Counted from the stretch's first letter, positions 33,904 through 43,687 are shown. The stretch is DNA of 64,000 nucleotides from Candidatus Rifleibacteriota bacterium (GCA_015232575.1 JADFZL010000005.1:199624-263623), one strand, 5' to 3'. Translations and numbers: made by a program. Notes: generated by a model not told the origin, from the letters alone.

Positions 33904-34776
33904 TCAGCGGACTTGAGACTGGGCATTTGCCACGCCGATATCCCTGAGAGTTTTAAGTAGTGAAGCGCTTTTATCAGCAATGGTAACTTCAATCTGCTGG
34001 GTTCCCATTTGAATGGTTCCACGTGTTGCAGTTGTTTTGGTGGCACCGGTTGTCGTCATTAATTCATTGAAAGAAGCTGGAGTCATACACACGATGGCTT
34101 TCAATGTTCCTTCAAGATCTACTTTTTCCCAGATCAGCTGTTCATTGTTTTCAATTAATCTTGATGCTGTAACTGTGTCAGTAAATGTCTTGTTGCGGGA
34201 TGCTTCTGTTTGCTTTCCCCACATATCCCAGCAGTCTTCTTCCTTTTTGGTGGTTCTCAGGCTGGCTCCCGGAACTACGCCCATACAGTCAATGCCTGAT
34301 GCACGCCACTCACCATATCGTTCAAGAAGGAATGCAGGGCTGAGAATGAGCTGAACTTTCGAATCGCTGCTTCCAACGCCATAACCCATGACACGCCACT
34401 CATTGTGCCGGGTTCCTACTGCTCTTGTATAAACGGCAAGTGCACCGCCGCCACGCTTATCGGCATCTCTTGAATATGAACCTTCGGGACCTTCTCTGTA
34501 ATAAGCAGAGTTCACAAATTTTGCCTCAATTGCCATTTTGGCATAACTTGCCGCCAGTCCGTGTACCAGGCAAGCTGTTGTGTTAAGAGAAAATGACGAT
34601 TGGGCAGATGTTGTAAATGGTGGAAGAATACCCTGACTGAATGGAGCGGTTGTTGGATCTGGAGCAGTTACTATTTTTTTTCCTTTTAACTGGCGAGGGG
34701 TAAATTTGATTACCTTTGCCGGCAGAAAAGTTGCTCCCATACAAAACAACAGACAAAGCACCAATGTTTTTCTCAT
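33904..34776 (-). CDS. Secreted protein of unknown function
   Basis: This 290-residue protein has a signal peptide ending at LPAKV, and GGGAG lies 10 bases before the ATG. Notable segments are YYREGPEGSYSRDADKRGGGALAVY-type Gly/Arg-rich sequence, a Cys pair around IDCMGVVPGAS and EEDCWDMWGKQ, and a Thr-rich C-part. No catalytic pattern or family is recognised. It has no TTCAACC-type promoter and stands as a single-gene unit ended by the hairpin at 33846. Confidence 0.7.
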   Translation of the reverse strand: MRKTLVLCLLFCMGATFLPAKVIKFTPRQLKGKKIVTAPDPTTAPFSQGILPPFTTSAQSSFSLNTTACLVHGLAASYAKMAIEAKFVNSAYYREGPEGSYSRDADKRGGGALAVYTRAVGTRHNEWRVMGYGVGSSDSKVQLILSPAFLLERYGEWRASGIDCMGVVPGASLRTTKKEEDCWDMWGKQTEASRNKTFTDTVTASRLIENNEQLIWEKVDLEGTLKAIVCMTPASFNELMTTTGATKTTATRGTIQMGTQQIEVTIADKSASLLKTLRDIGVANAQSQVR

Positions 34777-34951
34777 GAAATTAATCTCCCTGTATCATTT
34801 TCATCCCTTTTTTCAAAAGGAAATTGATTTATTCTGTAAAGATATCATTCTCTAAAAAATATGTCAAAATTGAATATAATTTTCCAGCCATGATAGGCAT
34901 TGCTTATTAACATATCTGATATTTCCATTGTGGCTGATTCACATAATACTG

Positions 34952-36652
34952 TCAAATAATCAGTGCATCTGCCTCTGCAGGATTCACGTGAAGTGTTTTC
35001 TGCTGTGTGTAATAAACTCTTCCGGGTAATCCGCCGGGTATCCGGTGAACATTTCCTGCCAGAGTTATATCAACAGCTACTTTGCTTGAATTCCCTGCAA
35101 AACTGAATCTGGCTGCAAGAACAGCAGCCCTGTGAGAATCAGCATCGGTCAATTTACCATCAAGTTTTTTTGCAATAACATGACATCCCGGAACATCAAC
35201 TGCATGAGCCCACAAATCATTTTTCGCCGCAACCCCAAAAGTTATCAACTCATTATGCCTGCAATTTTTTCCGACATAAAAACGGCATCCGTCTATTTCA
35301 TAAGTTGGCTTTATCAGACGTGCCTTCCGTGACTCACGCTGGTTGTTATCCTGTTTTTTCCTTGAATCCTGTTTCTTTCCAGAATCCTTTTTCTTTTCGG
35401 GAATTATGTTTTCAAGCTCTACTGGTGTTTCTGCTGTTTTAATATACCAGAGTTGCTCTTCGAGCCATTTTCTTTCGCTGCTGAGTTCTTCTATACGTTT
35501 TCTTGTTTCAATCGAACCACGTTTAGACTTTTTGTACAACTTATAATATCTCTCAGCGTTTTTTGATGGCGATAGTGTTCTCAGAAGGTCAATGGAAATT
35601 TCCTTTTCCGCTTCCCAGTCATATACTGAAACAGATAAAGTTCCCGGTTTGATATTGTTGATTACAGAAGTAATAAGATCACCAAGATGTTTGTGTCTGT
35701 CAGCATTCTGAAAAGATTCAAAACGGGCTTCTTCTTCCTCCAGCGCTTTTGATATTTTTTTCAACTTCATTTCATAACTGGAAGATGCTTTTATCCTGAG
35801 ATTAATCAGTTTTTCATTCTTTTTGAATGAATCATGAATCCATGATAACCCTTCGTCAATGCATCCAAAAGATTTTTCATCACAGTCAGGTAAAAGATGA
35901 AGCAATCTGAAAGATGATTTTCCTTTTATTCCTGGCAGTTGTTTTTCAGATGCTCTTGATAAATAAAGATAAAATTTTTCTCCTCTGGATGCTTCTTCGA
36001 GAAGAGCAGAAAAAATTTCTGCTTTCCTTTCTGAATTTGGTTCAGAAGCGCGAAAGAAGAACTCCCGCGAAAAAGTTGGTGAAAAACCCAGAATATTCTT
36101 CTGAAGAAATGCAGGAGGTTTTGATAAAACTGTACCAAGTGTATCACCAGAAAGTGAAAATGGATCAAGCGTATCTTTTAAAACTGGAAAATAATAAGGT
36201 TTACCGGCAGAATTGTTCGGAGTATTGCGCTCAAGTTCGATTACGATTCCTTCAGAATCAAGGAGAAGAATGTTTCCCGTACGACCTGTAAACTCACAAA
36301 TCAATTTGTACTCTATGAATTTTCCAAAGAATCCTTCCTTAACCACAAGTTGGAATTCAACAAGACGATCATATCCTCTGACACTGATTTTCCTTACCTT
36401 TGCATCATGCAGAAGTTTATCCAGCTGTACAGAGAATCGATGTTTCCTTTCCGGCTCTTCCCAGGAATCGGAAAGAACCATTCCCTGCTCACTTCCCGCC
36501 GAGAAAAGAAAGCAGCATCTGCAACCGTCTTTTTTTTTGAAAAGCAGACCAATGCCGCCACCCGGCAGATCAAACACTTTCGTTATGAATGATTTGCCCG
36601 ATAATTCAGCAGAAAAATCTGCGGCTTGCTTTCTTAATACCCAGTAATCCAT
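34952..36652 (-). CDS. rqcH: RqcH/NFACT-family ribosome quality-control protein
   Basis: At 566 residues it matches the length of bacterial RqcH (about 570). It shows NFACT-N at the start with the Asp-Arg pair in RGYDRLVEF (Asp95-Arg96, equivalent to the tRNA-binding Asp97-Arg98 of Bacillus RqcH), a long coiled coil (about 280-400), a Lys-rich linker, and NFACT-R with YVGKNCRHNELIT, DLWAHAVDVPGCHVIAK and the terminal strands. RqcH binds obstructed 60S-like 50S subunits and adds C-terminal alanine tails to stalled peptides. It lies 3 bases after the TolB-like gene, so the pair is co-transcribed. Confidence 0.88.
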   Translation of the reverse strand: MDYWVLRKQAADFSAELSGKSFITKVFDLPGGGIGLLFKKKDGCRCCFLFSAGSEQGMVLSDSWEEPERKHRFSVQLDKLLHDAKVRKISVRGYDRLVEFQLVVKEGFFGKFIEYKLICEFTGRTGNILLLDSEGIVIELERNTPNNSAGKPYYFPVLKDTLDPFSLSGDTLGTVLSKPPAFLQKNILGFSPTFSREFFFRASEPNSERKAEIFSALLEEASRGEKFYLYLSRASEKQLPGIKGKSSFRLLHLLPDCDEKSFGCIDEGLSWIHDSFKKNEKLINLRIKASSSYEMKLKKISKALEEEEARFESFQNADRHKHLGDLITSVINNIKPGTLSVSVYDWEAEKEISIDLLRTLSPSKNAERYYKLYKKSKRGSIETRKRIEELSSERKWLEEQLWYIKTAETPVELENIIPEKKKDSGKKQDSRKKQDNNQRESRKARLIKPTYEIDGCRFYVGKNCRHNELITFGVAAKNDLWAHAVDVPGCHVIAKKLDGKLTDADSHRAAVLAARFSFAGNSSKVAVDITLAGNVHRIPGGLPGRVYYTQQKTLHVNPAEADALII

Positions 36653-36655
36653 TAT

Positions 36656-37600
36656 TTATGGTACAAGGTTCATGTCCCGCGCATTGCCTTCAAACTCAAG
36701 TTTTTCCGGATTTTTTTTCTCAGGGTCGAAAAGCCCTATTGTCATTGATCCGGCTTCGTTCTGCAGGCCAATCAGGAACTTATTTTCTACTGGAATTACG
36801 GGACCGAAAAAATCTTCTGATACTATTTCATTGATTGGAGTACGCTTTGTGCCATCCACAGATATTATGAAAGGTTTACGTTCAGTGTGTCCGTAAACGG
36901 CCGCAAAAAAAATTTTTCCATCATGGAAATAGCTAAGTGATGCTTTGAATCCTCTTGAATCTCCATTTTCGTCAAATCCGTCTGCTCCGCCTTCTATGCG
37001 GTGAATACTGCGATCAGATGTATTCAGGCGATAAATTGTTGAAGTCAGTATTCTTGGCGCGTTGAAATAATCAGAATATTCGGTCAGAGTGAAAATGATT
37101 GAATCGCTGCTTATCCATTGAGTGCGCGAAATTAATGATGTAAACTCTTCAGAAAACGGCGCTTCATAAACTTTTTCCTGCACCCTTTTTAATGGATCAA
37201 GAATAACAATCGCCATCGAGGAAACAGGCATTTCCATGTCAGGAGCATAAACTGCAGCTATTCTACTGCCATCAGGAGACCACGTCGGGTACGTATAATC
37301 TCCGGCTGCCGCTGCAATTTCAGTCCAGGTTGCATTCGATTCTGGAAACGGTACTTTATATAAAGTAAAACCGCCAACGTTATCAGAAACAAAAACCAGT
37401 GAATCGCCTGAGGGTGATACTACCGGATGCTTTTCATTGAATGGCGATTCAACAAGGGGCTCAGGCTTCATCTTTTCGGTGTCAAAAATCATTATGTCAG
37501 TCTGATCTGATTTCTCTGCAGTGAATACAACCTTTTTGCCAGCGAAACACGACAGGGAAACAATCTGAAATATAAAAACAAGCAATACCAGCTTTTTCAT
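36656..37600 (-). CDS. TolB-like beta-propeller, secreted
   Basis: The 314-residue protein has a signal peptide ending at CFAGK and CGGAGT before the ATG. PD40/TolB-type repeats are visible: HPVVSPSGDSLVFVSD, YPTWSPDGSRIAAVY, and weaker blades after them, giving about five or six blades. Such periplasmic propellers usually mediate protein contacts; TolB itself works with Pal, but no tol genes are nearby. It is translationally close to rqcH, which is functionally unrelated, so the pairing may only reflect shared transcription. Confidence 0.75.
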   Translation of the reverse strand: MKKLVLLVFIFQIVSLSCFAGKKVVFTAEKSDQTDIMIFDTEKMKPEPLVESPFNEKHPVVSPSGDSLVFVSDNVGGFTLYKVPFPESNATWTEIAAAAGDYTYPTWSPDGSRIAAVYAPDMEMPVSSMAIVILDPLKRVQEKVYEAPFSEEFTSLISRTQWISSDSIIFTLTEYSDYFNAPRILTSTIYRLNTSDRSIHRIEGGADGFDENGDSRGFKASLSYFHDGKIFFAAVYGHTERKPFIISVDGTKRTPINEIVSEDFFGPVIPVENKFLIGLQNEAGSMTIGLFDPEKKNPEKLEFEGNARDMNLVP

Positions 37601-37682
37601 GTACTAACTCCGATTAATCATTTTTATCCACAGATTATGCAGATTAAACCCCAAAACTGATCGCCATCAGTAACGACTCGTT

Positions 37683-37800
37683 TCATCTCAACCATTCATC
37701 GTCATCTCAGCCGTTCGTCGTCATCCCGACCATTCGTTGTCATCTCGACCAAAGGGAGAGATCTCATAAATGCGAGATTTCTCCCTTCGGTCTAAATGAC
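37683..37800. repeat. Three 19-bp tandem repeats plus GTCATCTCGACC hairpin repeat
   Basis: Three imperfect 19-bp units (TCATCTCAACCATTCATCG and variants; 37683, 37702, 37721) lead into a fourth that starts the hairpin element 37739-37800. That element has left arm GTCATCTCGACCAAAGGGAG and an inverted right arm ending GGTCTAAATGAC. Relatives lie at 50238, 55019, 55298 and 58402. Similar GTCATTTCGACC units are widespread dispersed repeats in several phyla. Confidence 0.8.
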
Positions 37801-37878
37801 ATGTCAAACAGACAGTTTCTCCAAATTGAAAATCCGCATCATTCCGAGATATTCCACGTAATTCCGTGGTAAAACCAC

Positions 37879-40071
37879 TTACTTTTTCAGTTTTCGGTCA
37901 AGGCGATAGACTTTTGTTACTCCGCTGAGTCGCGAAAGTGACTTCAGCAGGCTGTCCAACTGATCTGTGTCGCGCAATTGAACTGCAAAATCAAGGACAC
38001 CGGTCTTTTTCCTGGTTGTTTTTGCTTTTGCCGATGCAATATTTATTCCAAGCCCTGATATTATTCCAGTTATTGAATTCAGCATTCCCTGTCGGTCAGT
38101 TGTCTCAAGCCTGATTCTGGTAATATATGACGATTTTCCGTGCTCAAGTGGGATTCCCATATCCCAGTGTACATCGATCATTCGCCCGTCAGATTTTCCG
38201 AGAAGGTCTTTCAGGTTCGTACAATCTGATCTGTGAACTGTTACTCCACGTCCTCTGGTAATATAGCCTACAATTGGATCTCCAGGAATTGGACGACAGC
38301 ATTTTGACACTTTAACAAGAGCAGAATCAATTCCGCCGCATATAATCTGTTCGCTGCGTTTTTCGCGCTCTGATTTATTTTTGGTGTGTGCCTGATGCGA
38401 AGCCGGAGTCGCAGTTTTATCAACAGGTTTTTCTGCCAGTTTTGGGAAAAGTTTATTTATTACCTGTTGTGCTTTAACTTCTCCAGCGCCAATTCCGGCA
38501 AATAATTCCTCTTTCGATGGAAATCCGAGATTTCGGACTTCTTCTTCGAAAGCACCAACATGTGTATGTTTTTCAGTTTCTTTATCTGCGCCGAGTCTGT
38601 TAAGAAGATCATAAAATTCTTTTTCACCCTGATGGATGTAATCCTGTTTGAATTCCTTCTTGAGCCAGGCGCGTATCTTCTTTTTAGCATTTGTACTTAC
38701 AACAAACTTCAGCCAGTCCCTGCTTGGACCTTTCTGATTTTTGCTGGTAATAATTGATACAATGTCGCCATTCTGAAGCGAATATTCAAGCGGAACAAGC
38801 TGTCCATTGACTTTTCCGCCGATACATCTGTGTCCGACGTCTGTGTGAATTGCGTACGCAAAATCGACAGGAGTACTTCCTTTGGGAAGTTCTATTACGT
38901 CACCTTTTGGCGAAAAAACATAAACGTGATACTGAAACAGTTCTATTTTAACCGTTTCCATGAATTCGGACGCGTCTTTTACATCTTTGTACCAATCAAT
39001 AAGATTTCGCAGCCACGAAAGTTTTTCCTTATAATCAGGGGTTGATTCACGGCCGAGCGATTCCTTGTAATCCCAGTGTGCTGCGATGCCTTCTTCGGCT
39101 ATTTTCTGCATTTCCTCTGTTCTGATTTGAACTTCGAGAGGTTTTCCGTCAAAAATGACTGTGGTATGAAGCGACTGGTACATATTCGACTTTGGAACAG
39201 CAATATAGTCTTTAAATCGCCCCGGAATTGGTTTCCAGAACTTATGTACAATTCCGAGCGCAGCATAACAGTCTTTTACTGAACGTAGAACAACTCTAAC
39301 GCCCAGAAGGTCATAAAGGCCGTCAAGAGCGATTCCATATTTCTGCATTTTGTTCCAGATCGAAAAGACCTGTTTCGGACGGCCGTAAATATTCGCATTA
39401 ATATTTACGTCCTTAAGATGTGCGAGAATCTGTGACATTGCACTATCAAGTTTTTCCTCGCCTTCAAAGCCTTTACTGTTGAGAAAGTCGTTGATTTCCT
39501 TTACAGCATCAGGTCTCATAAATGAGAAGGAAAGATCTTCGAGCTGGGTTTTAATTTTGTTGATTCCGAGTCTGTGTGCAAGCGGGGCATAGATGTCCAG
39601 AGTTTCTTTTGCAACGTATTTCTGCTTGACCGGCGGAAGAAACTGAAGCGTCCGGAGATTATGAAGGCGGTCAGCGAGTTTGATGAGAATGACCCGGACA
39701 TCATTGGTCATTGCAAATAGCATTTTCCTGAAGTTAACAGCCTGAGCAGCCGTAGCAGAAGAGAAGAACATCTTGTTCAATTTCGTTACGCCTTCAACGA
39801 GACGCGCCATCGTTGCTCCGAACTGAGATTCTATGTCAGCAAGGGTGGCAGCGGTGTCTTCTACCACATCGTGCAGAAGCGCAGCGCAGATTGAAGTTGA
39901 ATCTAGCCGGAGCTCAGTAGCAACAATCATTGCAACTGCTTCGGGATGTACAAAATAACTTTCACCGGACGCACGGAACTGATCTTTGTGACATTCCTTT
40001 GCGAATTCATAAGCTTCTTTTATTCGGGTAAAATCAGCTTCCGGATTATATTCTTTTACTGCGGTAATCAA
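37879..40071 (-). CDS. relA: Bifunctional (p)ppGpp synthetase/hydrolase, RelA/SpoT family
   Basis: About 730 residues in the canonical Rel order: HD hydrolase (HPEAVA, LLHDVVEDT, KLADRLHNLRTL), synthetase (KPIPGRFKDYIAVPKSNMYQSLH), TGS (YVFSPKGDVIELPKGSTPVDFAY), helical/zinc-finger-like region with CCRPIPGDPIVGY, and a C-terminal ACT domain. Conserved hydrolase and synthetase residues suggest both activities: making and removing (p)ppGpp in the stringent response. The listed start is a TTG at 40071. The same frame continues to an ATT at 40084-40086 that has GGAG at ideal spacing and would add ISLEE, fitting the family N-terminus, so ATT may be the true start. STAS and Rex genes are immediately upstream. 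Confidence 0.92.
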   Translation of the reverse strand: MITAVKEYNPEADFTRIKEAYEFAKECHKDQFRASGESYFVHPEAVAMIVATELRLDSTSICAALLHDVVEDTAATLADIESQFGATMARLVEGVTKLNKMFFSSATAAQAVNFRKMLFAMTNDVRVILIKLADRLHNLRTLQFLPPVKQKYVAKETLDIYAPLAHRLGINKIKTQLEDLSFSFMRPDAVKEINDFLNSKGFEGEEKLDSAMSQILAHLKDVNINANIYGRPKQVFSIWNKMQKYGIALDGLYDLLGVRVVLRSVKDCYAALGIVHKFWKPIPGRFKDYIAVPKSNMYQSLHTTVIFDGKPLEVQIRTEEMQKIAEEGIAAHWDYKESLGRESTPDYKEKLSWLRNLIDWYKDVKDASEFMETVKIELFQYHVYVFSPKGDVIELPKGSTPVDFAYAIHTDVGHRCIGGKVNGQLVPLEYSLQNGDIVSIITSKNQKGPSRDWLKFVVSTNAKKKIRAWLKKEFKQDYIHQGEKEFYDLLNRLGADKETEKHTHVGAFEEEVRNLGFPSKEELFAGIGAGEVKAQQVINKLFPKLAEKPVDKTATPASHQAHTKNKSEREKRSEQIICGGIDSALVKVSKCCRPIPGDPIVGYITRGRGVTVHRSDCTNLKDLLGKSDGRMIDVHWDMGIPLEHGKSSYITRIRLETTDRQGMLNSITGIISGLGINIASAKAKTTRKKTGVLDFAVQLRDTDQLDSLLKSLSRLSGVTKVYRLDRKLKK

Positions 40072-40088
40072 TTCTTCGAGTGAAATGG

Positions 40089-40451
40089 CTATTCTCCTGT
40101 CTTCTTCGGCTCAAAGCTCATTGCAGCTTCTTCAGCATTTTTAAACACTCCAAAATGATGCGTAAACTGAGTTATCAGAAACACTTTTCTCATTTTGCTG
40201 TCAAGATTTGCGAGTTTGAGGTCACCGTTGTTCTGTCTGGTTATTTTCAGGCCGTGAACTAGCACGCCCATCCCGGCAGAACTCATGTATTTAAGGTTTG
40301 CCAGGTCAATAACAATACGGTTTTTTCCCTGATCAGACAATTCATTAATTTTTTCTCTAAAAATTTCACTGTTTTCGAAGGAAATTTCCCCGGAAATTTC
40401 TATTACTGTAACGTCATTTTCTGCTGACCTGGAATTTATCTGAAGAGTCAT
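40089..40451 (-). CDS. STAS-domain anti-anti-sigma factor
   Basis: The 120-residue single-domain protein has the STAS signature: VTVIEISGEISFENSEIFREKI, then IVIDLANLKYMSSAGMGVLV with the phosphorylatable Ser in the SSAG position. Such proteins (SpoIIAA/RsbV type) bind an anti-sigma kinase when unphosphorylated. No partner kinase of the RsbW type lies nearby. ATG 40451 has CAGGAA 8 bases upstream; the frame extends further into the Rex gene without a good start. It ends 3 bases before the likely ATT start of relA, suggesting coupling of the two. Confidence 0.85.
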   Translation of the reverse strand: MTLQINSRSAENDVTVIEISGEISFENSEIFREKINELSDQGKNRIVIDLANLKYMSSAGMGVLVHGLKITRQNNGDLKLANLDSKMRKVFLITQFTHHFGVFKNAEEAAMSFEPKKTGE

Positions 40452-40479
40452 TTTAGTTCCTGCCCTGTTTGCATATTCA

Positions 40480-41139
40480 CTATGTAACCACACTATTTCT
40501 GTCGAGATGAAAGGTAAGATATTCAAGTTCTACGGCCAGATCAACGTTATGAACGCATATTTCGTCAGTAGAAGGCAGCCTTACCGGTGCAAAATTCAGT
40601 ACAGCAGTTATTCCTGACAAAAGAATATAGTCAAAAACTGAATTCAATTCTGTTGCAGGGACTGCAAGCATCAGAATTTCAATGTTAAGCCGTTTAACCG
40701 TTTCAGACAACTCGCTGATATGCTGAATCGCATTTTCGCCCAATACCTGACCGATAACACGCGGATCTTTGTCGAAAAGGGCAACAACCTTAAAATTGCG
40801 CTTTTCAAAACCTTTGTGCAACGCCAATGCGTGTCCAAGATGCCCACCGGCACCTACAATTCCGACCATTCGTCTTGTTTTCATACCAAGAATTTCGGCG
40901 AGATGGTCACGCAGTCTTGCAACATTATAGCCAACTCCTCTTCTTCCAAATTCGCCGAAATATGCGATATCTTTGCGAACCTGAGCTGGATTTAAGCCAA
41001 GCGGAGCAGCGAGCTCTCTTGAGGAAACCATTAATGTTCCAGCATCCTCAAGAGAATTTAGTGTCCTCAGATACATAGACAAACGCCTCACCGTAGCTCT
41101 TGGCGGTGTCCCTTTGTTGACCTCTTTATTTGTGTTCAT
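40480..41139 (-). CDS. rex: Redox-sensing transcriptional repressor Rex
   Basis: The 219-residue protein shows the Rex layout: N-terminal winged helix (TVRRLSMYLRTLNSL, SSRELAAPLGLNPAQVRKDIAYFGEFGRRGVGY) and a Rossmann NAD(H) domain (GIVGAGGHLGHALA, VALFDKDPRVIGQ, LMLAVPATE, LNFAPV), ending with a domain-swapped C-terminal helix. Rex releases DNA when NADH/NAD+ rises, and typically controls fermentation and respiration genes. Start: ATG 41139 or TTG 41160; neither has ideal SD spacing. It lies 26 bases after the upstream DNA-binding-like gene. Confidence 0.92.
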   Translation of the reverse strand: MNTNKEVNKGTPPRATVRRLSMYLRTLNSLEDAGTLMVSSRELAAPLGLNPAQVRKDIAYFGEFGRRGVGYNVARLRDHLAEILGMKTRRMVGIVGAGGHLGHALALHKGFEKRNFKVVALFDKDPRVIGQVLGENAIQHISELSETVKRLNIEILMLAVPATELNSVFDYILLSGITAVLNFAPVRLPSTDEICVHNVDLAVELEYLTFHLDRNSVVT

Positions 41140-41165
41140 TATGATTTCTGAAAGCCTCAAAGATC

Positions 41166-41780
41166 CTATACGGCAGAATACTCTTTATCGTTCTTTCTGA
41201 TTTTTCCAGACTTAACAAGAGTTCTTATCGGATATATAAGTTTCTGATAAGTCAGGTTTCCGAGCGCCTCACCAATTTTTTCAAGTGTTGAAGCCGGATT
41301 CTTTCTTATGAAATCGAGAATCATTTTAGGATTTACAGACACTTTTTCTTTAATGTTGGAATTCAAGCCTCTCATGCGATGTTTAAGAAAATAAACTCCC
41401 TTTACTTCCTCAATAAAGCTTTTCTTAAGCAACTTTTCGAGAATCGGCTTAATTTCTTTCCGCCCTTTTTCAAAGTGCGAGCAAATGCTGGATATCTTTT
41501 CTCCGGCACGCTTTCCGTGCAAATACTTCATTACCTCTCTTGGCTCAACAGGTTTTTTCTCATCTTTGACTTTTTCTGCTTTAGCAGATACTTTCACTTT
41601 TGCAGACTTCTGAATTTTTTGCTTTTTTTCTGGTTTATCAGCACTGGAAGGTTTTGAAACAGATGATTTTTTCGATTTTTTGCCAGGTTTTTCTGATACA
41701 AGTTCAGCAAATAACTTGATTTCTCCTGAAAGAATTCCTTTCGCTAAGACAATAAAGGGTTCCAAATCAAGTTTTTTCAT
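41166..41780 (-). CDS. Winged-helix-like protein with Lys-rich linker, unknown role
   Basis: The 204-residue protein has a short N-terminal helix, a basic Lys/Ser/Ala linker (about 30-75, KKQKIQKSAKVKVSAKAEKV) and two repeats resembling winged helices: EVMKYLHGKRAGEKISSICSHF...KGVYFLKH and MILDFIRKNPASTLEKIGEAL...SGKIRKNDKEYSAV. This resembles histone-like tails joined to DNA-binding domains, so nucleic-acid binding is plausible. GGGAG sits 7 bases before the ATG. It heads the rex-STAS-relA transcription unit downstream of the argF terminator. Confidence 0.65.
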   Translation of the reverse strand: MKKLDLEPFIVLAKGILSGEIKLFAELVSEKPGKKSKKSSVSKPSSADKPEKKQKIQKSAKVKVSAKAEKVKDEKKPVEPREVMKYLHGKRAGEKISSICSHFEKGRKEIKPILEKLLKKSFIEEVKGVYFLKHRMRGLNSNIKEKVSVNPKMILDFIRKNPASTLEKIGEALGNLTYQKLIYPIRTLVKSGKIRKNDKEYSAV

Positions 41781-41865
41781 TTTGTTCTCCCTGAAATAAT
41801 TTTCTTTCAATTAAAATAACATTATACATTCGATATATTCAAGAAAAAATAATCAAAAAGCAATC

Positions 41866-41899
41866 AAAAATAAAAAAAATACCGGCAATGTTGCCGGTA
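41866..41899 (-). terminator. Intrinsic terminator after argF
   Basis: Arms TACCGGCAA/TTGCCGGTA (41880-41899) with a TG loop; on the minus strand ATTTTTTTTATTTTTG follows. It separates argF from the rex cluster. Confidence 0.9.
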
Positions 41900-42011
41900 C
41901 TCTTATTTAAAACGTATATTTTATAGCATCTACCCTATCCCGGGCGTTAAAGTTCTTTAACCACTGATATTGAGTAGATGCGAATCTCAAACTCTGAGAG
42001 CCTTTCCGGTA

Positions 42012-42983
42012 TTATTTTCCAAGAGTTGCTACCATAACTGCTTTAATGGTATGCATTCTATTTTCTGCCTGATCGAATACTTTGGAATATCTGCTTTCGA
42101 AAACTTCTTCGCTGACTTCCATTGCGCCGATTTCTTTGGAATATTCGGTGTCATTGTTATGGAATGCCGGCAGACAATGCAGGAAAATCGGATTCTCTTT
42201 ACCGGTTGCTTTAACCATATTCATATCAATCTGGTATGGTTTCAACAATTTAATTCTTGTCTGCATCTCGGCTTCTTCGCCCATGCTGGCCCACACATCT
42301 GTGTAGAGAACGTCGCAATCTTTTACGCCTTTTTTTACATCTTCGGTAAGGGTTATTTTTGCGCCGCTTTCTTTTGCAAATTTGTTTCCAAGCTCTACAA
42401 TTTCATCTTCCGGGAAGAGAGATTTTGGAGCAACAATCCTGAAATCCATGCCCATTTTCGCAGCGCCGATAAGAAGTGTGTTTGCCATGTTATTGCGGCC
42501 ATCGCCGATATAAGCAAAAGTAATTCCTTTGAGATGTCCGAACTGTTCCTGAACAGTCAGGAAATCTGCAAGAACCTGAGTTGGATGATATTTATCTGTC
42601 AAACCGTTCCATACCGGAACTCCGGCGTGTTTTGCAAGCCCAACAACTGTTTCGTGTTTGAATCCACGAAATTGTATGGCATCAAACATTCTTCCAAGAA
42701 CTCTCGCGGTATCAGCAACGGTTTCTTTTTTTCCAAGCTGAATATCTGATTTACCAAGATATTCCGGATGAGCGCCTTCGTCAACACATGCAACAACAAA
42801 TGCGCAGCGAGTGCGTGTCGATGGTTTTTCGAAAATCAGAGCAATATTTTTTCCATCAAGATTTTTAGGACGGATTCCAGAGCGCTTCATTCTCTTGAGC
42901 TCTGCCGAAAGATCAAGAAGATAGGAAATTTCTTCAGATGAATAATCATCAAGTGAAAGCAAGTGACGACCACGGAGGTTCAT
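42012..42983 (-). CDS. argF: Ornithine carbamoyltransferase
   Basis: The 323-residue protein has the complete family signature: carbamoyl-phosphate site [42 protein letters not shown] and the ornithine-side HCLP motif, ending [12 protein letters not shown]. It forms citrulline from ornithine and carbamoyl phosphate in the cytoplasm. Sequence alone does not settle whether it is biosynthetic (ArgF) or catabolic (ArcB); no other arginine genes are in the window. AAGGAAT precedes the ATG. It is monocistronic with its own terminator. Confidence 0.93.
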   Translation of the reverse strand: MNLRGRHLLSLDDYSSEEISYLLDLSAELKRMKRSGIRPKNLDGKNIALIFEKPSTRTRCAFVVACVDEGAHPEYLGKSDIQLGKKETVADTARVLGRMFDAIQFRGFKHETVVGLAKHAGVPVWNGLTDKYHPTQVLADFLTVQEQFGHLKGITFAYIGDGRNNMANTLLIGAAKMGMDFRIVAPKSLFPEDEIVELGNKFAKESGAKITLTEDVKKGVKDCDVLYTDVWASMGEEAEMQTRIKLLKPYQIDMNMVKATGKENPIFLHCLPAFHNNDTEYSKEIGAMEVSEEVFESRYSKVFDQAENRMHTIKAVMVATLGK

Positions 42984-43096
42984 AATAGTATTCCTTTCGC
43001 AATTTTTTTTCCCGCATATCGCGGTTTATCTGCTCATTAATACAACTTTCTCAGAAAAAAAACAAGAGAATATGAGATAATGTATTCAAAACTTTC

Positions 43097-43447
43097 TTAC
43101 TTCAGGGAACTTGAGGGCGATGCCTGATTAATTGTGAAACTTTCTACCTTTATGGCAGCCAGTGGGTGATCTTTATCCGGAGCTAACAATAGTCCCTTAA
43201 CAGTGATTTCACTTGCTGCAAGAGCCTCAATTTCCGGAAGCAGATTTTTATCTTTAACCGGAAGAAGCTTGAATAATTCGGATCCTGCTTTAAGAATGAC
43301 AGTATTGTATTTTTCACCATTTTCAGCTTTTTTTACTTCGATAATTCCGCTTTTTTCAACCGGCTCGCCCTTGGGGGCTTCGGCAAATACTCCAGTAACA
43401 ACTGCAAAAACAGCAAAAATCACAACCAACAACAACGCTTTCTTCAT
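43097..43447 (-). CDS. Small secreted protein of unknown function
   Basis: The 116-residue product has a signal peptide ending at GVFAEA and a strong AAGGAG 7 bases before the ATG. The mature domain has a beta pattern (SGIIEVKKAENGEKYNTVILKAG, ITVKGLLLAPDKDHPLAAIKVESFTI) resembling a small OB-like barrel of the YgiW/BOF kind, a weak resemblance only. It lies 113 bases upstream of argF on the same strand. Confidence 0.7.
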   Translation of the reverse strand: MKKALLLVVIFAVFAVVTGVFAEAPKGEPVEKSGIIEVKKAENGEKYNTVILKAGSELFKLLPVKDKNLLPEIEALAASEITVKGLLLAPDKDHPLAAIKVESFTINQASPSSSLK

Positions 43448-43650
43448 TTCAAATCTCCTTTATAATGCTTTTATTCTTCAATTAACTGAAGGTTTCACAA
43501 TTATACTATTTATTTTTTTTAAGTCAATTTTCTGAAGTTCTATAACTTCAATTGCTGCTCAGAATTTAAAAGCAATTTCTGAATCTATACCCTTTTAAAT
43601 CTTCAAAGAAGAGCGTATGAATTCATTTTCACTTAGGATCCCTTTATCGC

Positions 43651-43679
43651 TTGACACAATCAGACAAATGTATTATTGT
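43651..43679 (+). promoter_or_regulatory. Sigma-70-type promoter placing the start site at the ATG
   Basis: TTGACA (43651-43656), 17 bases, TATTGT (43674-43679). The expected transcription start (about 43686-43688) coincides with the ATG at 43688, predicting a leaderless mRNA. Confidence 0.5.
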
Positions 43680-43687
43680 TTTCACTC

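Noticed and set aside
41926..41981. GCATCTAC...GTAGATGC pair downstream of argF
   Set aside because: The arms are 8 bp with a 40-base centre and no T-run; the adjacent 41880 hairpin explains termination.
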